A DNA stretch of 64,000 nucleotides from assembly GCA_022818135.1 (NCBI GenBank), contig JAFMSR010000003.1, positions 14,185,325-14,249,324 of the forward strand, read 5' to 3'. Made by a program: the position numbers and the translations under genes. Positions 59,907-64,000 of this stretch are shown here, one piece after another; position 1 is the stretch's first letter; every line of letters begins with the position of its first letter. This DNA comes from Saxidomus purpurata. Taxonomy: Eukaryota; Mollusca; Bivalvia; Venerida; Veneridae. Under the pieces are notes generated by a model. That model was not told where the DNA came from and did not search any database. It saw nothing but the letters and a program-made list of their open reading frames with translations.

Positions 59907-62537
59907 CGATAAATACGATAAAGGATCGATGTGGGTAAACTAAATAAATACTACTACTATGGTTATATTTTAGAAATTTGTATAGATTTACATCTTTCAT
60001 ACTGGACAAAAATATGCACAACTAATAAGAACAAACCGACATCATACAAGTCCTAAAACCCAAAATAGTCGTAGTTCCTCCACATATTCAAGATAAAATC
60101 TGTTAAATATGAAAAAATGAGCATTTGACTTTACATTGAATTCATCATCGTTATACAGTAAACACAATATATAACGAATTCATTGGGACCATTTAAATAT
60201 GTTCCGTATATCCGGTGTGTTTTATATCCGTATAACATTTTCATATTTAAAAAAGAAGGAATAAAATGGAGACCTGAATGTGTGAACAGAGTTTAATTAA
60301 TTGCTATTAGATCTACGGAAAATGATTCGGCATTCAATCTAGTACAATTTAGGGCAGTTTGTAATCACTAATTAAATGGGTAAAGAAGGAAGTCGCATTT
60401 GCATAATTACAAAAAGAATGTTTTAAAGTTTTTAAAGATTCAAGCTGTGGGAATAATTTGGATTTAGTGAGTAGGTATAACTCAAGGGCGGAAATTCGAA
60501 GAACGCACGAATTGATTTATTCAATCGGATCCAATGTTCACAGAGTATAGCTTCCTTAAGGCCGAACTCTTTACATACAAACAAGTAGTTCCATATGTTT
60601 CGTTGTTACGAATTATACTGTCCTGTTTAAAAAATTATATACATGTAACAGATCTAAATAATATCAAAACATTTCAGAATAGCATTATATTATATTGTTT
60701 TTCTTAAAATTTGTAACTTAAATCAACGAGGTATCTGTTCTGTATGGGATATGTCTAATTTTGACCCTATTTCGTCGTCTTTGTCGTTTGATTTCGGATC
60801 GACCCGCATTTTGTACCATTGCGTTTTATTGTATGTTGATTCTTATGATATCGTTATCATAGATCGTAGACGCACAAGAGATGGTAACGTCTTTCTGAGT
60901 GATTTTAATGATCATTTTGTAGTAATTTCGATCAGACTGTCACTATTGAAAGGGGTTTAAGTGTGCCAAATAATATCCAAGTTTAATGTCTATGGTTGAA
61001 TGCACTTATAAAGAAAATTGACTTTTGAGATGCAGTGACAAAAGGAAAGCATCCAAAGAGAAACACCTGTTGTCTTGCCAACCCTTTGATTACCCACCAT
61101 TTTGTGATGTATCACATGCAGTTTTACAGAAGTAAACTGAATAAAACTTCTTTAACATATAGTCATGCCTTTTGGCACCCAGGGTCTTCCTTCTCCATGA
61201 CAGCCGAAAGTTGCAATATGACCTTAGCTGTTGGGTGCGACGTTAAATCTGAATAAATTGGCACAACACAATCAATCTTATGGGCATATCCCATAACTTT
61301 TGAATGACATTAAAAGTTGTTCAACCCATTAATTTTCAGTTCAGTTTTGTCAAAATCAATTTCTCAGTTACGATTCACAGCTTAATACTTCATAGGGTAG
61401 GTGAACATAATCACTGAATGACATAATGTAAGCACATGGGTTCCTATCTCAAAAGTAAAGTCTACACAAATGGTGAAAGGTCAAAACTTGTGGACAGTTG
61501 TGTCTCCAGTTTATAACTTTACTCGTGCAACGGTTGTCCTGATATTCACACATGTATGTGTACAGTCTATTTTGTCCTGATATTTACACATGTATGTGCG
61601 TAGACTATGTTGTTCAGAGACAATCGATCATTTAGCACTTTCAGTCCTTTGATTTAACATGCAGTGTGATATTCTAACTAAAAAAATTAAGATCTGATAA
61701 ATCGGAAGAAAATGAAGAATACTGCTCAAGCTGAAGGGGATAAACATGTCGACTGTGATTAAATAAAGGAGAAGAAAAATTTAAATCAATGACAAACTAA
61801 GATTGATCATGAATAATCTGTTATCTTTTGTACAAAATAGATTGCGCTTTAGTGAAAGTCAAATACTGAAATTCTTAGAATAAATACAGTAAACTGCGTT
61901 TGTAACGGACTCCGTTTATAACGAATTCTTGTGACAATTTAAATGTGTTCCTTATAGCCCGAGTTTGTTATATCCATAAACTATTTTCATGTAAAATTAG
62001 GAAAGACAAACTTGGGCAGAGAATATAAGTTCCTTATATCCGTTTTAGCGCAATACCCAGAGTCGTTATTTCTTGCATATCGGATCGGCATTTCCTGTGA
62101 TTTTGTCCATGCCGGAAAAACCGGTCTGGCACCCCTCCTATGACAGACGACTTTCGTGAATTACTTATGACGTTTCGTTATAAACATTGTGACGTTAATT
62201 TCCCAAACACAACGGCGGAAAATCGTTTGTTTTTCATGATAATTCTTCATTTTGATAAGTGTGCATATAGAAATCTACTTAAAGGGAAAGACGGTGTGCA
62301 AGAAAAAGTTTCCATCATGAGACACTTGGCTCAGATGGAAATATCCGTCACCTCGGGTAACTGTTTTACGGGAGCCTCGTTCCCGCCAAAACTGTTACCC
62401 TCGGTGACGGATGTTTCGATCTGAACCTCGCGCTCATGACAGAAGCTATTAATACGGAGTATGCGGGTAAACCTTGGCTTAATGGTAACATTACATTTTG
62501 GACATTGTTCTAAACTGTTATCAATGAACGATTTCAA
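59907..62537. repeat. Segmental duplication, partial third unit (C), left edge
   Basis: It starts with the same GGATCGATGTGGGTAAACTA words as A and B and follows A through the MITE-like TACAGTAAAC stretches to ATCAATGAACGATTTCAA. It contains about 1.1 kb (about 60510-61650) not present in A at 35530-35720. That insert carries a 38-bp direct repeat (TGTCCTGATATT...ACATGTATGTG near 61537-61610) and a SINE-3'-end-like GCGACGTTAAATCTGAATAA near 61238. No ZP exon is reached before the inversion. Confidence 0.8.
62100..62430. other. Inserted sequence with CTCGGGTAAC hairpin in unit C
   Basis: TCCGTCACCTCGGGTAAC near 62347-62364 pairs with GTTACCCTCGGTGACGGA near 62394-62411. The open frame 62140-62424 and its reverse shadow 62331-62537 run through the hairpin. 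The frame has no recognised domain and is absent from A and B, so I do not call it a gene. Confidence 0.5.
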
Positions 62538-62936
62538 TTAACAATGCTCACTGAGTTATATTCACTGAATTGTTCAAATGAGAAAAGTTAAGTTGGTACA
62601 TGTACTGTTATGAGGGTAAATCTAAGTGAGCGTTTTTCACTGAAATCGTTCATTGATAACAGCTTAGAACATTGTCCAAAGTGTAACGTGACCCTTACGC
62701 CAAGGTTTACCATAAAACGACTCTGGGTATTGCGTAAAAACGGATATAAGGAACTAATATTCTCTGCCCGAGTTTGTCTTTCCTAATTTTACAGGAAAAT
62801 AGTTTACGGATATATCAAACTCGGGCTATAAGGAACACATTTAAACAGTCGCAAGAATTCGTTATAAACGCAGTCCGTTAATACCGGAGTATACTGTATT
62901 TATTCTAAGATTTTCAGAAGTTAACTTTCCACTTTA

Positions 62937-63393
62937 GGTATGAGACGCCTAAACATTTCCATAGACTTACATTATAAGGGTTTCTTCCGGTGCGACTACC
63001 CAAAACTCACCGACTGCTGAAATGAACTTTATTTTGTAGAATCATCCTAGCCCACATAAAAAACAAAATTTAGGGGGGGTACATGTGATCCAATACTTTA
63101 GCCAGTAATTTGGAGCTCAATGACACCACCCCCATTTTGTGGCAGTTTTAGTGGTCACCGACCAAATATGTCAGTATTTTCAAATACCAAAATTTTGATT
63201 ATAATTTATACCCAGATTTTTCTCTTCATATTTCATTTGTGATCTATCATGCAGCGATTATGTCAAACTAATTTTTCTTGTATGCATCCACTTAGTTTCA
63301 GCCAATCAGCAATCAAACACATAGTGTAGGTCTGCATGTTCCCTAGACAAAATAACCTGCTTCCGGTTTTCACCGATTTAGGCGTCTCATACC
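62937..63393. mobile_element. 457-bp MITE with perfect 17-bp ends (GGTATGAGACGCCTAAA) and TTTA duplication
   Basis: GGTATGAGACGCCTAAA at 62937 and its exact reverse complement TTTAGGCGTCTCATACC ending at 63393 are flanked by TTTA on both sides (62933-62936 and 63394-63397). The left arm of the palindrome (near 61850) has the uninterrupted empty site CACTAAAGCGC on the other strand, which confirms the insertion. A 3-bp TTA duplication would fit PIF/Harbinger; a 4-bp TTTA reading is also possible. Non-coding. Confidence 0.88.
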
Positions 63394-63410
63394 TTTAGCG
63401 CAATCTATAC

Positions 63411-63765
63411 TGACCCGACATGGAAACTTTACATGATTATAATGGGATTTTGAGTCTAAACTCTGATTTCTGCATTGTGTTTTCATAAAACATTGATGAG
63501 TTTTCTAGTCTTGACATTAGTTTCTCTCAACTGACAGCAAAAAGAATATTTTGTCTTGACAACCAATTTCGTTTTTGATAAACTGACGGTTTTCACTTTA
63601 TGAGTTATCTCTCTTTTATGCATGATAAATGACTTCAACTTTTAGGCTTATTATCGCCTTTGTTATTTATCTTGTTTTATAGAGTCAGAGTGAAATACAT
63701 TGATTTAATATTGTGTTAAATATTTGTACAATAAAAGTGTAAAGTTTTCATTTTGGTTGAGTATA
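63411..63765. other. Second insertion of about 355 bp in the right palindrome arm
   Basis: Between CGCAATCTATA and TTTGTACAGATTATTCATGA the right arm has about 355 bp that the left arm lacks (left: GCGCAATCTATTTTGTAC on the complementary strand). It is AT-rich, without recognisable ends or frame. Confidence 0.6.
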
Positions 63766-64000
63766 TTTTGTACAGATTATTCATGATCAATCTTAGTTTG
63801 TCATTGATTTAAACTTTTCCTCTTTTTTTAATCACAGACGACATGTTCACTCCCCTTTTAGCTGGAGCAGTATTCTTCCTTTTCTTCTGATTTATCAGAT
63901 CTTAAAATTTTCAAATCTATAGAAATTTATTAAAATCATAGTAGAAGTAGCAGAAATTATCAACTTTACCCACATCGATCCATTATCGTATGGTTCTTGA

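Larger units (their letters stand above)
62641..64000. repeat. Inverted copy of the unit C edge (right arm of a large palindrome)
   Basis: From TGAAATCGTTCATTGATAAC (about 62643) the sequence is the reverse complement of unit C, running back through the TACAGTAAAC MITE (62700-62910), the AGATTGATCATGAATAATCT region (about 63770-63800) and the GGATCGATGTGGG start of the unit (63975-63990). The arms are separated by only about 105 bp (62538-62640). The right arm is shorter: it lacks the equivalent of about 60000-61680, but has two insertions of its own. It runs off the window. Confidence 0.85.

Noticed and set aside
62140..62424. 94-residue frame in unit C
   Set aside because: It runs through a hairpin, has an overlapping frame on the other strand, is absent in units A and B, and has no recognisable domain.

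Overview
This is eukaryotic genomic DNA: AT-rich, gene-poor, with spliceosomal introns (GT...AG), minisatellites, tRNA-derived SINEs and many short terminal-inverted-repeat elements (MITEs). The short frequent word ACATGTA, the SINE and MITE load, and a ZP-domain gene in tandem copies suggest a lophotrochozoan, most likely a bivalve mollusc. That assignment is inference; no rRNA or mitochondrial marker is present. Nearly all short open frames here are chance frames in non-coding or repetitive DNA.

Layout. 1-31,000: no recognisable protein gene, but many repeats: a 30-bp minisatellite (750-1131), a 714-bp fold-back element (5900-6613), TA-flanked MITEs whose ends begin TACAGT, five tRNA-headed retroposons, a fold-back region (15545-15830) and a 27-bp minisatellite (24690-25560). 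31,679-33,010: one uninterrupted coding exon for a 438-aa protein with a WASP-type WH1 domain, a polybasic stretch and two CRIB-like motifs, but no VCA tail. 34,522-59,906: a large tandem segmental duplication. Unit A (about 34,522-48,119) and unit B (about 48,120-59,906) each carry the same complete nine-exon gene for a short secreted or membrane ZP-domain protein of 306 aa, plus the same non-coding cargo (a 29/21-bp minisatellite, a 37-bp minisatellite, SINE and tRNA-like remnants). 59,907-64,000: the left edge of a third unit runs to about 62,537, then the sequence turns back on itself. 62,641-64,000 is an inverted copy of that edge, so the window ends inside a large imperfect palindrome.

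The most interesting unit is the ZP locus. Both paralogs are intact (signal peptide, 4-Cys ZP-N, 6-Cys ZP-C, KRKRR cleavage site, C-terminal hydrophobic tail). They share a promoter with an E2F-like TTTGGCGGGAAA box next to a TATA-like box, and differ by 8 replacement and 5 silent changes. The units differ by discrete insertions (MITEs, fold-backs), a lost SINE head and a minisatellite expansion, so insertion sites can be read directly by comparing copies. Because A and B differ by only a few percent in coding silent sites, false duplication from assembling two haplotypes must be excluded before a biological amplification is claimed.
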